Assembly: GCA_011109175.1 (NCBI GenBank)
Contig: RDEW01000005.1
Span: forward strand, 1,180,324-1,244,323
Direction of reading: 5' to 3'
Length of the DNA: 64,000 nt
Source: Dicyema japonicum
Lineage: Eukaryota > Dicyemida > Rhombozoa > Dicyemidae
Shown: one piece after another, positions 1 through 13,330 of the stretch
Position numbering within the stretch: the first letter of the stretch is position 1
How the letters are laid out: each line of letters opens with the position of its first letter
Program-made: the position numbers and the translations under genes
Notes under the pieces: model-generated
Databases searched by the model: none
What the model was told of the DNA's origin: nothing
Seen by the model: only the letters and a program-made list of their open reading frames with translations

Positions 1-288
1 AGAAATCATTTGAAATAAAACGGCGTCTGTAAAATTAACATAGAATTATAAATTTCGCATTTATCCTTGTTCGGTTAAAACAATTTCAGAACAAGGCGGG
101 AACCAATGGCTCTAGATATTTAAAGACGTTATTTGAGGAGGGCATCCAAGGACTACGACGTCTAGGTAACAAAGGTTGAGAGGGAAACGGGAAGAAATTG
201 GCGGAACTACTCAACTCTATGTTAATAAAAAAAGAATACCCCGCTCTTGGATCCGAACTATTAATAGCAATACATAAACCTAACAAGC

Positions 289-498
289 ATGGCCGATATA
301 TTTTTTGATTCTGTTTTTCTACACATGCCTGTCGTTAAAAAAGCTCCTACTAAGAGAATTACTAACATCAAAAAGACTACCTCTGGAGAGGTTTTAAAGG
401 AGAATTGTATTGAAAACTTTAAGACTACCTCTGGAGAGGTTTTAAAGAAGAGTTGTATTGAAAACGTTAAGAATCTGTCTCTGGAACCTGCTTTTTAA
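289..498 (+). CDS. Small ORF with internal duplication, possibly the start of a LINE ORF1
   Basis: A 69-codon ORF begins with ATG at 289 and ends with TAA. It is lysine-rich and holds a 16-residue unit twice (KTTSGEVLK...CIEN), encoded by two 48-bp direct repeats. I do not recognise the protein. It lies 40 bp before a stretch that reads like a LINE ORF1 product, so it may be the 5' part of the retroelement that follows. A short peptide starting MPVKKT near 18872 has a similar opening. It could equally be a chance ORF; 5' of it (1-288) I see nothing assignable. Confidence 0.3.
   Translation: MADIFFDSVFLHMPVVKKAPTKRITNIKKTTSGEVLKENCIENFKTTSGEVLKKSCIENVKNLSLEPAF
373..468 (+). repeat. Two tandem 48-bp repeats
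   Basis: Copy 1 is 373-420 and copy 2 is 421-468. Both start AAGACTACCTCTGGAGAGG and differ at only a few positions in the second half. The unit is a multiple of three, so the duplication keeps the reading frame of the ORF that contains it. Confidence 0.8.
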
Positions 499-540
499 TA
501 CTCTGGGAGTGCTTTTATACAAATCTCTGTTACGTTAAAT

Positions 541-2900
541 ATGGGAGCCATCAAAATCTCCAACGTACTGTACTCGTTCGACCCGACATGGTCTATCAGA
601 TTGAGCCAAAAAGGCTCCAGGATCTTCCGCCTCGAATTCACGAAGGAGGAGGACAGAAGGAACTTTTGTGAACCAGTGAATGCCTGAAGCAATGTCACAC
701 AAATGTTTTGAAGCAAGGACTAAAAATAGTGCATTGAATGCCCGATCCCTAGGGAAAAGGCATAATGAACTAGCACTACTTGCGAGGGCCTCCAAGATCG
801 ACATCTTGGTAGTCAATGAGACGAAATTAAAGAAAGCGAAGAGTAATATAATGACTGGATATTATTCTGTAGATATTTTATGGAAGGCTGGAGCAGTTGT
901 TGGTATGGGAACGTTTATTTTCTACCGGGACTGCCTTCGAATTCGTAATCCAAAATCATTTGTGATGTATTGTGTGAATTTGTAAGCATGGACGTTTGTT
1001 GCGACGGAGTATGGATGAGTGTTGGAGGTCTATACTCCAAGAATCTTGAGACTTGTTCTACAGATATCACTGAGTTCTACAACAAATCCCTACACTATCT
1101 TAATTGGCGATCTTAATTCGAAGAACAGAAGTTATGGTTGTAGCAAGACAAATCAGAATGGACGACGTTTGGAATTATTGTCTGATTTATGTGGCTTTGT
1201 GATCGTCAAATGACCCAAATCATTTTTCTTATCATATGGGCGACAAACTCGGCGTAGTCATATCTTCACAAAATAGACGGGGAATTCATATCAGCCAGAA
1301 TCAGATGATGAAGGAAGCAATATATGGAAGGAGAAGACTGGAGGGAGAAGACTGACCGGAAGGCTGAGGCTGCGAAAATTAATATGAAGAATCAGTCTTT
1401 TTGGAATGCTATCAGAAGATAATGTGTCGAAGTCGGGTGCAGAAAAATTATATTGAATAAACCAGACGGGGGAGTATGCAAAACGGAGGAAACACTTTCG
1501 ATATTCAGGGATCAGCTCCAAAAAATTCAGGGTGTGGATCCGTGGAGTTTGATCCCTGATGACAAAAGAAGGTGTCTGCAGATATATTTAAACACTCCGA
1601 CGAGGAACTGCCTATTGCTGAAAGCACTGTCAGCGTCTTTGAAGTGATGACAGCTATCAGGGAATGCTAGGTCAATGCTCCAGGATATCAATGAAACTTA
1701 TCAAAGAGGGTCCGGATATATTATTTGACTATCTGCAATGTTTTTATGATAGTGTTTACGACTTGGCCACCTCTCTAATATGAAAGAGAGCTGTTGTGAG
1801 GATGATTCCAAAACCATGGAAGCCAAAGAGTGATCCGGCAAGCTACAGACCAATTAGCTTAATATGTTCTTTCGCGAAAGTGATTGAACGTATCATTTTC
1901 AAAAGGCTAAGCAGACATATAGAAGAGAATGACTTTCTGATTCCGGAGCAGTGGGTTTTCGTCCCGGAAGAGGCTGTGCAGATGTTTCTTTCTACTGAAT
2001 TCTGAAATCATGAAAGCAAGAAATTCCAAGAGGCAAATAAACTTATTATGTCTTGATATCTCGAAAGCATTCGACAATGTATGCCATGAAGCGTTGTTAA
2101 AGCAACTTGTATCAGCATGTGTTCCAAGATACCTATTTGTTTGGCTAAGAAATTATCTTCAGGAAAGACAATCTTTTGCGAAGGTGTGTGGAATATATCT
2201 GATGCAATATCATTCAAGACGGGAGTACCACAAGGTTCGGTATTGAACCCTATTTTGCTTAATATATTCCATGGCGAGTTGTCCACGTCCGAGGAATATT
2301 AATACTAGTTTTCTTATTTATGCGGATTACGTAATCGTGGTGGACACATCTCTAAAATCTTCTATCTCTTAAGGAAGAATCCGGGAGTATGTGACCAGAT
2401 TGGTGCAACTTGAGAAGGCTAAAGCTCTCTGCTGAAAAATCTTGCACACTCCGAATAAGCATGTGAAAAAGCACCTGAAACAAGAATACACACTGGGAGT
2501 AAACAATGCACACAGTCTGCGCTACCTGGGGGTAGACTACGACACGCAGGAGATTACATGGACGACATAAAGGGGAGGAGAAAGAGAGTTTTTCAGTCGC
2601 TTTATGTACACGAAAGTTAGCCGCGACACCTACCTGTTCATCTTCAAGGGAGTTATACTTCCTAGCCTACTTAATGGATGCGAAGGGTGGTTCTTCTCTC
2701 CGAAGAGGGAGAAGATCCCTCCTAGAGAAGATTAGGAGAGCTGCAATTAAGCTCTCCTTAAACAAGAAGCTGAGAGACTGTCTAAGCGAGGACGAAAAAG
2801 CTCTTAGAACCGATTAGCAGGATTTTGGAGGATTGGATCAATGGTTTCAGAAGGAGATCAAAGATCTAGGACACGTATATTAAACTGGGAGAAACGTCCA
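541..2900 (+). mobile_element. Degenerate LINE-J (jockey/R1-like) copy
   Basis: The pieces read in order on the plus strand but change frame several times. At 541-690 is an ORF1-like peptide (MGAIKISN..., ending KEEDRRNFCEPVNA). At 730-1213 is an APE-type endonuclease (NARSLGKRHNELALL, ILVVNETKL, GDLNSKN). At 1796-2300 is reverse transcriptase (SYRPISLICSF, DISKAFDNV, GVPQGSVL). Around 2310 the catalytic box reads YADY instead of YADD. From 2440 to 2880 is a C-terminal region with LRYLGVDY. Frameshifts and stops make it a dead copy. The end near 3000 carries AATAAA-like and TTG-repeat sequence. Confidence 0.85.
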
Positions 2901-3084
2901 GAAAAAATTAATAAAAAAAAGGAGGAAGGGTCCCGGTGTGGAGTCCAAACCTTCTGGTAGGACTCATGTAATACCTTCCAGAAAACTCCTTAAATTTTGT
3001 TAATAAATCGTTGTTGTTGTAACAAGCATGCTGGTGGTCCTGTTGAAAACCTAAGTCCAATAATCCTGCTGACGGAAACTTCTG

Positions 3085-3225
3085 GCATTAGTTACGTTGA
3101 ACCGAATCAGAGAACAAGTAGACAACAATAATCTATCCTTTAGTCACAGTAAATTCAGGAAAGATCAGATCCACTGCGGATGTAGTATGGGGGCCACAAT
3201 ATATTTCCATTTTAAATAACAAAGA
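3085..3225 (+). mobile_element. Truncated LINE-T reverse transcriptase fragment
   Basis: The translation includes NNNLSFSHSKFRKDQ, a decayed version of the QSGFRKGRSTADAVW box seen intact at about 5470. The similarity stops where the actin block begins at about 3226, so actin copy 1 abuts or interrupted this element. From 2901 to 3084 I see only LINE tail-like sequence. Confidence 0.5.
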
Positions 3226-3282
3226 AATTAGTAAGAAAATAGAGTCCCAATTAAAATAGTCCAATTAAGAAATGATGATTTG

Positions 3283-4533
<1,251 letters not shown>

Positions 4534-4689
4534 TCAGTATTTATATTGCAATTATTAATTTCCAAATTTGGAATTTACGATTTCAGGTGTTCATAATCCT
4601 ATTATGATAATCTTAACAATCGGTTTTTGTATGAGGCGTAAGTTTATCATCCAGTATTTTTATTCTGTTTTCAATTTCTACTTTTCAGA

Positions 4690-6131
4690 AACACAGTTTA
4701 TTTGGAATGCTACTGTTGATGGAATAAAGAAGGCAACTTTCGAGGTGCTTGGGGATAAAAGGCCGGAAGGATTTAAAGGGGTTTTCGATCACGAAATTGG
4801 ATTATTATCAATTAAACAAAAAAATTGCGGCTGAGAATAGAATCGTGTACAAATAATGAGATTTACAAAGAGTTAAGAGAAAGAAATCGTATTGTCAAGG
4901 AGATTAGAAGGAGGAAGAAGGAAATTTATGTCAAGAAAATTGACAAACGTGTCAGTGAAATTGAGAAGTTGGGATACTGAACACAAATGTTTCGAGCAGT
5001 TCGCCTTTTGCAGAAGGGAATTCAACCTACGAATATTTGTAATCACGACAGTCAAGGAAGAAATGTATTGAATGATAAAGAAAAAACTGAGATTATTGCC
5101 GAACATTTTTCAGGATAAAACCTCATATGTGGAACCATTTGAGAAATCACCAAGAAGCCTGAATCTACTGATTTCTACAGAGGAAACTAACCTGGCAATC
5201 ATTAAATTAAACAACAACAGGGGGACCAGACAACATACATGGAGAAATGATTAAGTATGCACCAGGTGAACTGACAACCCTCATTACAAAGATTTTCAAT
5301 TAGGTATTTGAGACGCATTCCCCCTTGAAATCTGGTGATGAAATTTTGATTCCTCCGCATAAACCAGGAAAGAGCAAGGGACCGATAAAAAATCAAAGAC
5401 CTGTGATATTATGGGAACATTGAGGAAGATACTATCTTCTGATATTTTTTGATGTTTATGAATTATTGTCGACGGGACAAAGTGGGTTCAGAAAGGGACG
5501 CTCGACCGCAGATGCTGTTTGGTCCCACAAGTGGATATGTGCCATGTGTCAACGATACAGGAGTGATTTTAAGATTTTGGGAGTGGACATGTCCAGTGCG
5601 TTTGACACTGTCAACAGAAAAACATTGTCGGACGTTGCTGGGAGTTTACTTGATGAGGATCACACAAGACTTGTCCGTTTCCTATTATCAAACACTAAAT
5701 TAACTGTACGAGTTGGGAACACAAGATCGAAGCCTTTCGGGACAACAGTTGGAATACCTCAGAGAGACTCTCTATCTCCAGTTCTATTAGTCGTATACCT
5801 GGAAGCGGCATTGAGAGCTCTTAGAACAAAATGTGAAAACTGCATGCCGATGGAGATTATATATGCAGAGACATAGATTTGTGTCAGAAAATGATCTGAA
5901 ACTTGGACTTGCTTAGTAAAAAATCCATGGAGAATTAAAGAATTGGTCTCTGTGAGTTAATCAGGAAAAGGCTGAACACATAAAAATCACAAGGGAATTA
6001 AAATATATTGATGAAAATTGGAGAAAAAAAGAAATTGGGATCCTTAGTTAGTGATAGTAAGGACATGATGTATAGAAGAGCCATGTATAAGAAAATGCAG
6101 AAGATATGGAGTCTAATAAAAACAAATCTAA
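4690..6131 (+). mobile_element. Degenerate LINE-T (L1/RTE-like) copy
   Basis: Scattered frames read as one element: a pre-RT segment (TQFIWNATVDGIKKATFEVLG, about 4690-4830), GPDNIHGEMIKYAPGEL near 5220, a PGKSKGP box near 5370, and the RT core at 5466-5876 (QSGFRKGRSTADAVW, VDMSSAFDTVNRK, GIPQRDSLSP, YLEAALRAL). The thumb-side segment SDSKDMMYRRAMYKKM follows at about 6050. Many stops and frame changes make it non-functional. At about 6131-6146 it is joined directly to a different element, LINE-R. Confidence 0.8.
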
Positions 6132-6139
6132 GAATAAAC

Positions 6140-7390
6140 TATTTATCGATGACCTGAAGATGTATGCTCGAACAGCCGAGAGCTCTACTTCATGGGGGTC
6201 TGCGCCAGGGAATTCTTTGAGAGTATAGGACTAGATTTGTATTATTCAAAGTCTGCGACTAACACGCAAGTATGTAGCGAGTTAGTAAGAGTCCTAGAGG
6301 AACACGATGGATATAAGTATCTGGGTGTTACCGAAACTCCAAAGTCCCTTATAATGCCTGAGACAAAGCGACAAATAACTGAAGGCATCCGTAAAAGAGC
6401 AGCGTTATTATGTAAGACGTCTCTAAATTCAAGGAATTTGTTCCTAGCATTAAATGAGTATGCTGTCTCGTTGCTAAACTACTACATAGGTGTTGTGGAG
6501 TTTGAGCCCAAAGAGTATGATGAGATGGATGTTATGATCCGTGGAGTACTCAGAGAGAACCATGTCCATGTGCTGGCAGCCAATAAGGAGAGACTATATT
6601 TACCCCGTGATAAATTCGGCCGTGGACTGTGTGGAGTAGTCCAACTAAGTGAGCGTATCCTAATGCGAATGCACGACACCCTGATAGCTGGGTCAAGTGT
6701 GTCTGCTAGGAAGCACGCCATAATAACGACCGAGAAAACACGGGCAACCCACCTAGGCACTATCAGACCTTTTTTGTCTGCTAAGTATGGTGTTGATGAT
6801 GGTGGGCTAGTAAATGTGAAGGCGTTGATCGAATTACAATATAATAATTTGATGGAAAAGATCAACTTAAAAAGCCTTCATAAGGTCCTCTTCAGAGCAT
6901 TGGACAACCCACATGTCGACCTTAAGTCGTCGACAATATGGCTAAAATACGGTGACAACTCACCTCGATCGGAGGCGCTGTACACGTATATGCAAGACTA
7001 TTTTTGTGGTAGATCAACAAATACATGTCCCCATTGTAAGTCAAGGAGCATGTCGATTGATCATTTAGCCACTCGGTGCGGATCCATGCTCTGCCACTAC
7101 TATGTGTGGAGGCATAACGAGGTAGTAAGAAGTCTTCATCTTCAACTATGTAATAAGTATGGTATTTGCCACACCAGAAAGTTACGGACTCATAAGGTGC
7201 AATCTGTAGTAGAGAACAACAGGGTCCAAATTAAGGTAGACAGTGTTATCCGTACCTCGGTGCTAGTCAAGCACAATAAACCGGAAAGTGTGGTACACGA
7301 TAAGGAGTATGGCCAAGTCCTTATATAGATTGGCATTACATTTCAAGACCGTTTGCAGACTGTGGAGTGAAAAAAAGGAAGTATGACTTG
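6140..7390 (+). mobile_element. LINE-R (R2/NeSL-like) 3' half, copy A
   Basis: The open frame 6192-7328 (378 codons) covers the end of the reverse transcriptase and the C-terminal endonuclease region. Just upstream the catalytic box is intact (FIDDLKMYART), but a one-base loss after CCGAG, compared with copy B, shifts the frame. Downstream come YKYLGVTETP, then CPHCKSRSMSIDHLATRC followed by YVWRHNEVV, a Cys/His knuckle plus RH motif typical of restriction-like-endonuclease LINEs. The endonuclease motif KPxxVVHDKEYGQVLI ends at a stop where copy B has Glu (EIGI). So this copy is 5'-truncated and dead at two points. It is nearly identical to 36962-38154. Confidence 0.85.
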
Positions 7391-7394
7391 TGTT

Positions 7395-8655
7395 AAAGAA
7401 TAAAAATCTGATCATATATGATGCATCCTCTTTTAGAATACTCTCCAGTACGTGCATTAGTTTTTTGCGATTGATAGTATCTAAAGCACGGGAAAGGTCA
7501 ATCCCAAGGATTGAGATTTCTTCTTTTCGTTTCTGGCACATTGCACACACCATCTGTGGCTCCATACAACGTCTGTCGTCGACCTACCAGGTCTGAATCA
7601 CTTTGACTTGGGTTCAAGATCTCATTTACAGGGCCTAAAATAATATCCAGCACAACAAGGAAGAGTATTTTCCTTATCGTATTCATTAGTGTAATCGGAC
7701 GTAGACTGCTTAGATTTCTTTTTTTCTTTCCAGGTTTCTGAATTCGAATCAAGTTGCCATTCCCCACATCAAATGGACTGTGCTATTTGAACGTCCTGTT
7801 CAGGATTGTGCAGATTAACTCAGCCACTTTGTCTGCCGCGTATTTCAATAATTCTGCACTCACGTTCTCCGGTCCAGGGGCTCACCTATTCTTGAGCTCA
7901 TCCAAGGCTGAAACGACTTCTAATGCGTCATGTTTTGATTCAGGTCTCTGGAAATTCCTTCGAACGGTTCCAAATGTTCATTGAGATTTAGTCGTTTTTT
8001 GTAGAAAGCGGCAATTTTATTTGCTGATTCCTGGCCGTTGATTATTACTTTTCCTGTATCATCAAGAACTGTGATTCTTTCCGGTCTGGTGTTGCGGGAT
8101 AATTGTTTAACACCAGCAAACATTCTTGCACCATGTTTGTACCGTTCGGCGTCTTTTGTCAAATTATCCAGTGTATGCCGGGCTAGTTCTCTCACTCTTT
8201 TCTTTATTTTGTATTTGATTCTGTTGCGTTCTCTTTTAAGAATCAGTTTGGCTTGTCGAGTTTGACGACTCGATTAAGAGTCGGAGTTTCCTTTGGTTTT
8301 TTGACAGTTCTTCTATTTCTTTGTCAAACTTGAACCTCCTTGGGCGATTTCCCAGTATCATCCCAGCAGTCTGCCTGACTCTGAAGAAATATTCTTCCAA
8401 AGCAGCACGGGTGATATATTCGTGTCGACATTTTCCAACAGTTTCGATATTTTCTCGACGTACTTTTTACGGGTATTGCCGGAAGCACATAGAACCTCCA
8501 CGGCCAAGTTCCTGCCCCGTACGAGTTGCCAGTGCTCTGGAGATTCCAAAGCGTCGCTTTAGAATGAGACGTGTTACTAGTAGTCTGTGACCACTCGAGG
8601 TCATCATGCCACTGTACGTACGGGAGGAGGACCAAAGAATACTCTTCATTTCTTT
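7395..8655 (-). mobile_element. LINE-T copy, 5' and RT part
   Basis: Minus-strand frames give a pre-RT region (8635-7920, including LARHTLDNLTKDAERYKHG and NKIAAFYKKRLNLNEHLEPF). RT segments follow at 7767-7390: RIQKPGKKKRNLSSLRPITL, then CAMCQKRKEEISILGIDLSR and TINRKKLMHVLESIL. The match to the RT at 5466 (ILGVDMSSAFDTVNRK) identifies the family. The frame is broken several times and the catalytic YADD region is missing, so the copy is incomplete at its 3' side. Confidence 0.75.
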
Positions 8656-8674
8656 ATCTTTTTGTTGGGTGTGA

Positions 8675-8745
8675 GTCCTTTATGGACGTTCCGCAGTTAA
8701 ATTTTCACTGATGACGACGTCACTCGTCAAACCAGTTATAATATG
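8675..8745 (-). mobile_element. SINE-A fragment
   Basis: On the minus strand this holds the SINE-A core (TTGACGAGTGACG, then GTCATCAGTGA, then CTGCGGAA), also found at 47845 and 54460. Only the core is left; the tRNA-like head and the 3' part are missing. Confidence 0.6.
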
Positions 8746-8807
8746 ACGGCAGTTAATGATTTGATTGCTGTTTATTTTTACAAAAAATTTGTTATTAGTA
8801 TTAACTT

Positions 8808-9125
8808 GGTGTGGCGCATGTGGTGTTGTGTGGCTAATTGGTTTAAGTTTTATGTTTGTTTGTCTGTTTCTTCTGTCTCTTCCTTCTAGAGTGGCGTCGT
8901 GTGATCTACCTGTCCAGGTGGCGCCCAGTGCCTGACCGGCACGAAAAAGGATCATTTACTCTCCCCCATTCCACTGAAGAGGTTTCCACAACTGCAAGTA
9001 TGGACATCTTTTTCCTTTTATGTTGATTCCGGATGGACTTTGTTTCTGTAGAAGTGGAAACTGGATAAACTTAATTAGTTGTTTACTTTAACTTCTTTCT
9101 CAGTGTATCTAGGGTTAATAAATTA
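8808..9125 (+). mobile_element. SINE-B copy 1
   Basis: A roughly 310-bp dispersed unit also present at 46079-46382 and inverted at 33405-33722. It starts GGTGTGGCGCATGTG, continues through GGCTAATTGGTTTAAG (A-box-like) and GGTGGCGCCCAGTGCC. It ends with a tail containing TTAATTAGTTGTTTACTTTAACT and GGGTTAATAAATTA. No protein can be read from it. The tail resembles the 3' end of the LINE-J copies, which suggests mobilisation by LINE-J enzymes (inference). Confidence 0.8.
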
Positions 9126-9159
9126 AAAATTAATTAAAAAATTAATTCCCTGTCCAGTT

Positions 9160-9318
9160 GGGTCGCCGTGGAAACTTTAGGAATCATAAGAAACTGGTCA
9201 TTGAACTTACTAAACATAATTGAACCGCGAAGAGAAAGGAGCTGGTTCATTGAGAGCATTTCCTTGCAAATCGTTAGGGGAAATGCGTTCTCAATTCTGA
9301 GAGCAGCCAGTGATTAAC
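9160..9318 (+). mobile_element. LINE-X C-terminal fragment
   Basis: An open frame reads ...PRRERSWFIESISLQIVRGN and on to a TAA stop at about 9318. It parallels the C-terminus of the LINE-X copy at 19875 (RRETEWLFQRISLAVVRDNS). Only the last 50 or so residues remain. Confidence 0.55.
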
Positions 9319-10199
9319 TGTTTTTGTTAATAAATTTATTTTTTTAGTCAAACACTATGTAGGCACAATAGGAAGATTATGCACAATAAAAAGCTAAAAA
9401 GGTATGATGTAGGCAACAACTATACATATCTAGAGGTGTTTTAAACAGACCCCTCTCGAGCCGCAGAACTGTTCTCGTCTCGCTTCCTATTCGTTGATTC
9501 TCTCTTATAAAAAATCTGAAGCAATAAAGTTAAATTCTTAATGTTTCAACTCTTTTTTGTCATCAATAATGACATTTATGATCTAGTCGACTCAATTCGA
9601 ACCAATAAATTTGTCCATATCTGAGAGAGATAATCATGTTAATAATTTTGTCCTTATCTTTTGAAAACAGCTGAATAGTTGAACCTGTTTTCATTGCGGA
9701 AGAGGAGGGATATATTCCATAGGTGGTTCAATAATGTCTTTCTTCATGAGCATAAATTACATCCCAAGCATTTCCTAGTGGTCTAAAGTAAATAGCATTT
9801 TAAATTCTCCATAAATGTGATCTATAAAAAAAGTTTTGAGGCGGACAAGTTTTGAGGCAAACAGACAATATAAAATTCCTATAACAATGTCCTGAATATT
9901 TTACATTTTTTCAAGATTTAATAAGGACACACAAAACCTATGTTGAACATTCATATTTGATAAAGATTCTAAACATTGACGATCCATATTCTTTTTGTTG
10001 TCCAAAAGAGGTACCTTTAGAACATGATTTTTGTATATTCTTGGGAGAATGTGAGTATCCATTATTTTTGAAGATTTGAAAGATGAGGTTGCTTCGAAAT
10101 GAAAGTGAGGAATGTTTGGAAAGTGTAAATTTATTGTGAGATAGTCACATTTGTGTGTTTTGATGTAATTATAGAAAAACTTAAGGATAATAAAATTAC
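9319..10199. other. AT-rich intergenic stretch with one possible LINE remnant
   Basis: Mostly AT-rich with no gene I can assign. At about 9910-10080 (+) one frame reads LIKILNIDDPYSFCCPKEV and then LGECEYP, which resembles the cysteine/histidine C-terminal segment of APE-type LINEs, but it is short and I am not sure of it. Confidence 0.35.
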
Positions 10200-10475
10200 T
10201 CCAAAGACCAAAGGTAAAACCAAGCTAATTACTTGATCCTGACAACAGGACCTTCAACCAAGAACATTATTCGGAAGACTTTGGAGTTGTATTCGATTCC
10301 AGAACTCTTCGCCAGGACACAAAATTTTGAAAATAATAGTTGGATCATTTTTAATGCTGGCCAGGCACTGTGTGTCTCCTGAGTAAGGTGAATCCAATGA
10401 CGCCATCAGAGGGAAGGAATAAAAAATTTCAACAAATTTGCTACATATCACCAGACTGTGCTACGCGGCTTGCAC
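10200..10475 (-). mobile_element. Diverged SINE-B-like copy ending in a LINE-J-type tail
   Basis: On the minus strand it keeps GCCGCGTAGCACAG at its start and blocks matching the body of SINE-B (GGCGTCAT..., CCTGGCCAGC). It ends at about 10242-10201 with GGATCAAGTAATTAGCTTGG and GGTCTTTGGAG, the 3' tail typical of the LINE-J copies. Confidence 0.55.
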
Positions 10476-10504
10476 GTTAGAATGGTACTTTATGAAATGA
10501 AAAA

Positions 10505-11040
10505 ATTTCAAGACCACGGTACACCAAACTAACTAATCACGTGATCCTGGCACGCTCCGAGACTTCATTTTGGCACGATGTTCCTCCCTTGAGCCAACGT
10601 AAGTACGCGTCGGCTCTATAACTTCTTCCTCACAGTCGCAACGACAAGTTCCTCGGTTTTTTTGTATTAAGGATTCCAGAAGCATTTTGACTGGGACTTT
10701 CGAAAAGTCCATCGCTTCGTAATCATAGAAGCCCTTTTTAGCTTCGATTTTCATGGAATTTGTCCAAGAGATAAACGGACCCCAGGAAACACACGCATAT
10801 GAAATGGATGGTTCGAAGTACTGCTTGTAGATACAGTTCAAGACTGGATGGTTTCCTGCCTTCCATATTCCTGAGATGCTTTCAGAACGTTAGCCTTTTT
10901 TTCGCATTTGATGATCAAGTTTTCGACATGTTGTGAGAAACACATGTGCAAGTAGAATGTGACTCCTATAATTTTCTGGCATTATGAACTTTTAGCTCCA
11001 CCGTCCGTCAGGTTAATCTTTTATCGGAAGTGAATAATGT
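10505..11040 (-). mobile_element. LINE-J 3' end
   Basis: Minus-strand frames give the LINE-J C-terminus: NCIYKQYFEPSISYACVSWG and then GSREEHRAKM. The family tail follows (GGATCACGTGATTAGTTAG, ACCGTGGTCTTG) at about 10550-10505. The same peptide in a better copy is at 45723-46007. It is 5'-truncated and out of frame in places. Confidence 0.75.
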
Positions 11041-13330
11041 AGTGACTGATTATTGTTATTACCCCCAGGATCACTGGGTCAAAGATAAAGAAATAAAAGT
11101 TCTCATCTAACAAAGTGATCCCAGACCGACAAAAGAGAGGACGAGTCCAGAGGGGTCGAGAATCCTGAACAGCTCTTTAAGAGTTTTCGTTGCAACTCGA
11201 TTAAGAAATTTTCAATGGGTTGGATTTTGTGTTCTGGTCCAATTAACCTTATTGCAGTCTCCTCAATTGTGGATGGTTTCAATGAGGAGGATCGTGAAAT
11301 CTGCATTGCCACGAAGGACTTGCTACGTCATTGTTGGTCGGATAAATAAATCGTGGCAAGGCCACCAGTTTGGTCTCTAAGTGTTTTTGAGAGCACTTTT
11401 AAAATTCTCATTTTCTTCAGAGAAGTTACTTTGTTCTCAACAAGTCGTATAAAGGTGAGTCCCTGATCAAAGGTGACTCCCAGAATCTTCTGTGTTTTGT
11501 TAATAGGAATAGCCTCGTTCTTTATAAAGATTTTCGGTTCGATACAGAGCTGTCTTTTGTAATTAGTAAAAAGCGTGACAGAGGACTTTTTTGCTGATGT
11601 GTCGAGTCTCCGCATCGAGAGCCATAGTTCCACCTTGTCAATTTGAGCGGACTGAGTCGGTGATTGAAAGCTTTTTGCTTGGAGGCAAGAATGATATCGT
11701 CTGCATAGGAGAGGATTAGACAGTTTTTATTACAGGTTTGGATTCCATTTGGGAAGTAGCGAGATCTTTATTTGATGTTGTTGCAGAGTCCTTGTGCTCG
11801 TCTTCCATTTAAGAAGTTTCCAAGCCAAAGTTTCAAGTTCAGATGGATGTTGTTTCAAATATCTTCTTCGTGAGGAGTTTCCTAGAGACTGAGTCGAACG
11901 CTTTTGTGATGTCCACGGATATAAGTACTATCCTTCGATGGAGTTTGGGAGAGTTAAATCTTTCCGCAATGTGAGGGTTGTGAGGTGTGTTGTGGTCGAA
12001 TGGTTACCCCGGAATCCGTGCTGGGTCGAAGGTATTGAATCTTGTACTTTTTCCAGAACAAGCCTTTCAAGGATCCTTGAGACCGAACTCAGAATAGATA
12101 TTGGGCGGTAAGAAGATGGTTCATCTATTGGTTTGTTGGGTTTTCGAATAGGTTTGATTAGAGACTTCTTCCATATTTCAGGGATTTTATTCGTGTTAAT
12201 GGATAGGTTAAATATATAGGCTAATAGTTCCAGGGCTCGATGGCCTAGGTGCTTCAGTTCACATGTGGTTATGTTGTCCTTGTCCTTTGGCCTCTGAGTT
12301 GTTGGCTTTGGATATGGTTCTGCGGACATCCTGACTAGTAAATAGGATCCATTCATTGGAGCATTTCGGTTCAATCTTGTCAGAAATACTTGGTGTTCTT
12401 TTGAAAACTACTTGTAGAAGATAGACGTGTATATTTTATCAGAGTGTCTGGTTTTATGTAGACTTCGACTTTTCTCTCTGGGGAGGATCTTTTGATGTTC
12501 TTGGTCAACTTCCACACTCTCTGCATTTGAGGGTTTTGCAGAGAGCCTTTGATACTCTCGTCCATCTATTTGCATTTTCTGCCTTTATGTTATTGTCGAT
12601 CTCTCTGTTCAGTTCTCGTATTTTCCTGATGTTCTCTTCTGTTGGCAATTTTACCACCTTTAGATTATTTCGTTCTCTGATCAGATGTTTCGTCGTTTTG
12701 CTGAAACGTTTTGATGACGTAGTTGTCTCCCATAGGAATGTACTTCTCTTTCGCAGCGTTTATGGTGGAGTTGAACTATTTCACTAATTGTTCTACGGAG
12801 GGAGAAGTGGGGAAATTTAATAGTCAATGAAATTGGCATAGTGGTTAGGTGTCGGGCAAAAATGGCTTAGGTTACGGGTTCGATTCTCGCTGCTGTTCAC
12901 CTGGTGGAAGGACGTTGTCCTTTTATCCGTGACCTCGTTTTGACTTCCAAAAATATTGGATTGTGGTCACTCTTGGTGTCATATTTCACTGACCAGTCAA
13001 TAAGAGGGGCCAAGGACGGTGATGACAGTGAGATGTCAATAGAAGAAGGTTTATAGTTGGTCGAGTATGTGTTCTTGTATGGGATGCAGGATCGTTGAGT
13101 ATACATAGGCTTTGGAGGTCCTCAATTATCATCTTCCCCCTTTTGTTTTAGGTTTGTCCTGTCAGCCACAGTGGGTGCTTCGCATTGAAGTCACCACAAA
13201 TAATCACATCCTTCAGTGAGAGTAGTCAGTCTGGGAGCACTGGAAGAGCAGGAACTCAAAGGTGGAAGATATGCGCTGACTAATATTATTGATAGTCTTG
13301 GGAATCGTACTGATTTCTCCGGGAAAAGGA
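11041..13330 (-). mobile_element. LINE-J copy with endonuclease, RT and C-terminus, decayed
   Basis: Read from 13330 downwards, the endonuclease part shows GDFNAKHPLWL (about 13190) and SDHNPIFLEV (about 12960). A linker follows at 12780-12380. RT spans 12374-11880: PEIWKKSLIKPIRKPNKP, SYRPISILSSVSRILERLVL, QHGFRGNHST, then DITKAFDSVSRK. The C-terminal part runs to 11103. The catalytic YADD lies in a region broken by stops (about 11700). A tRNA-like segment interrupts it at about 12830-12900. Confidence 0.85.
12825..12905 (+). mobile_element. tRNA-like SINE head or tRNA remnant
   Basis: It has an A-box-like TAGTGGTTAGGTG and a good B box (GGTTCGATTCTCGC) about 35 bp further on. The T arm pairs only partly and I find no acceptor stem, so it is not called as a working tRNA. 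It sits between the endonuclease and RT parts of a LINE-J copy. Confidence 0.4.

Noticed and set aside
86-286. A 66-codon minus-strand ORF
   Set aside because: Composition is not protein-like, there is no family match and no neighbouring exon extends it; it is probably chance.
6482-6865. A 127-codon ORF antisense to LINE-R copy A
   Set aside because: It is the mirror of a well-supported retroelement frame, with serine/isoleucine-rich composition typical of antisense reading.
12825-12905. A functional tRNA gene
   Set aside because: The B box is good, but the acceptor stem and part of the T stem do not pair; it is better seen as a SINE head or remnant.
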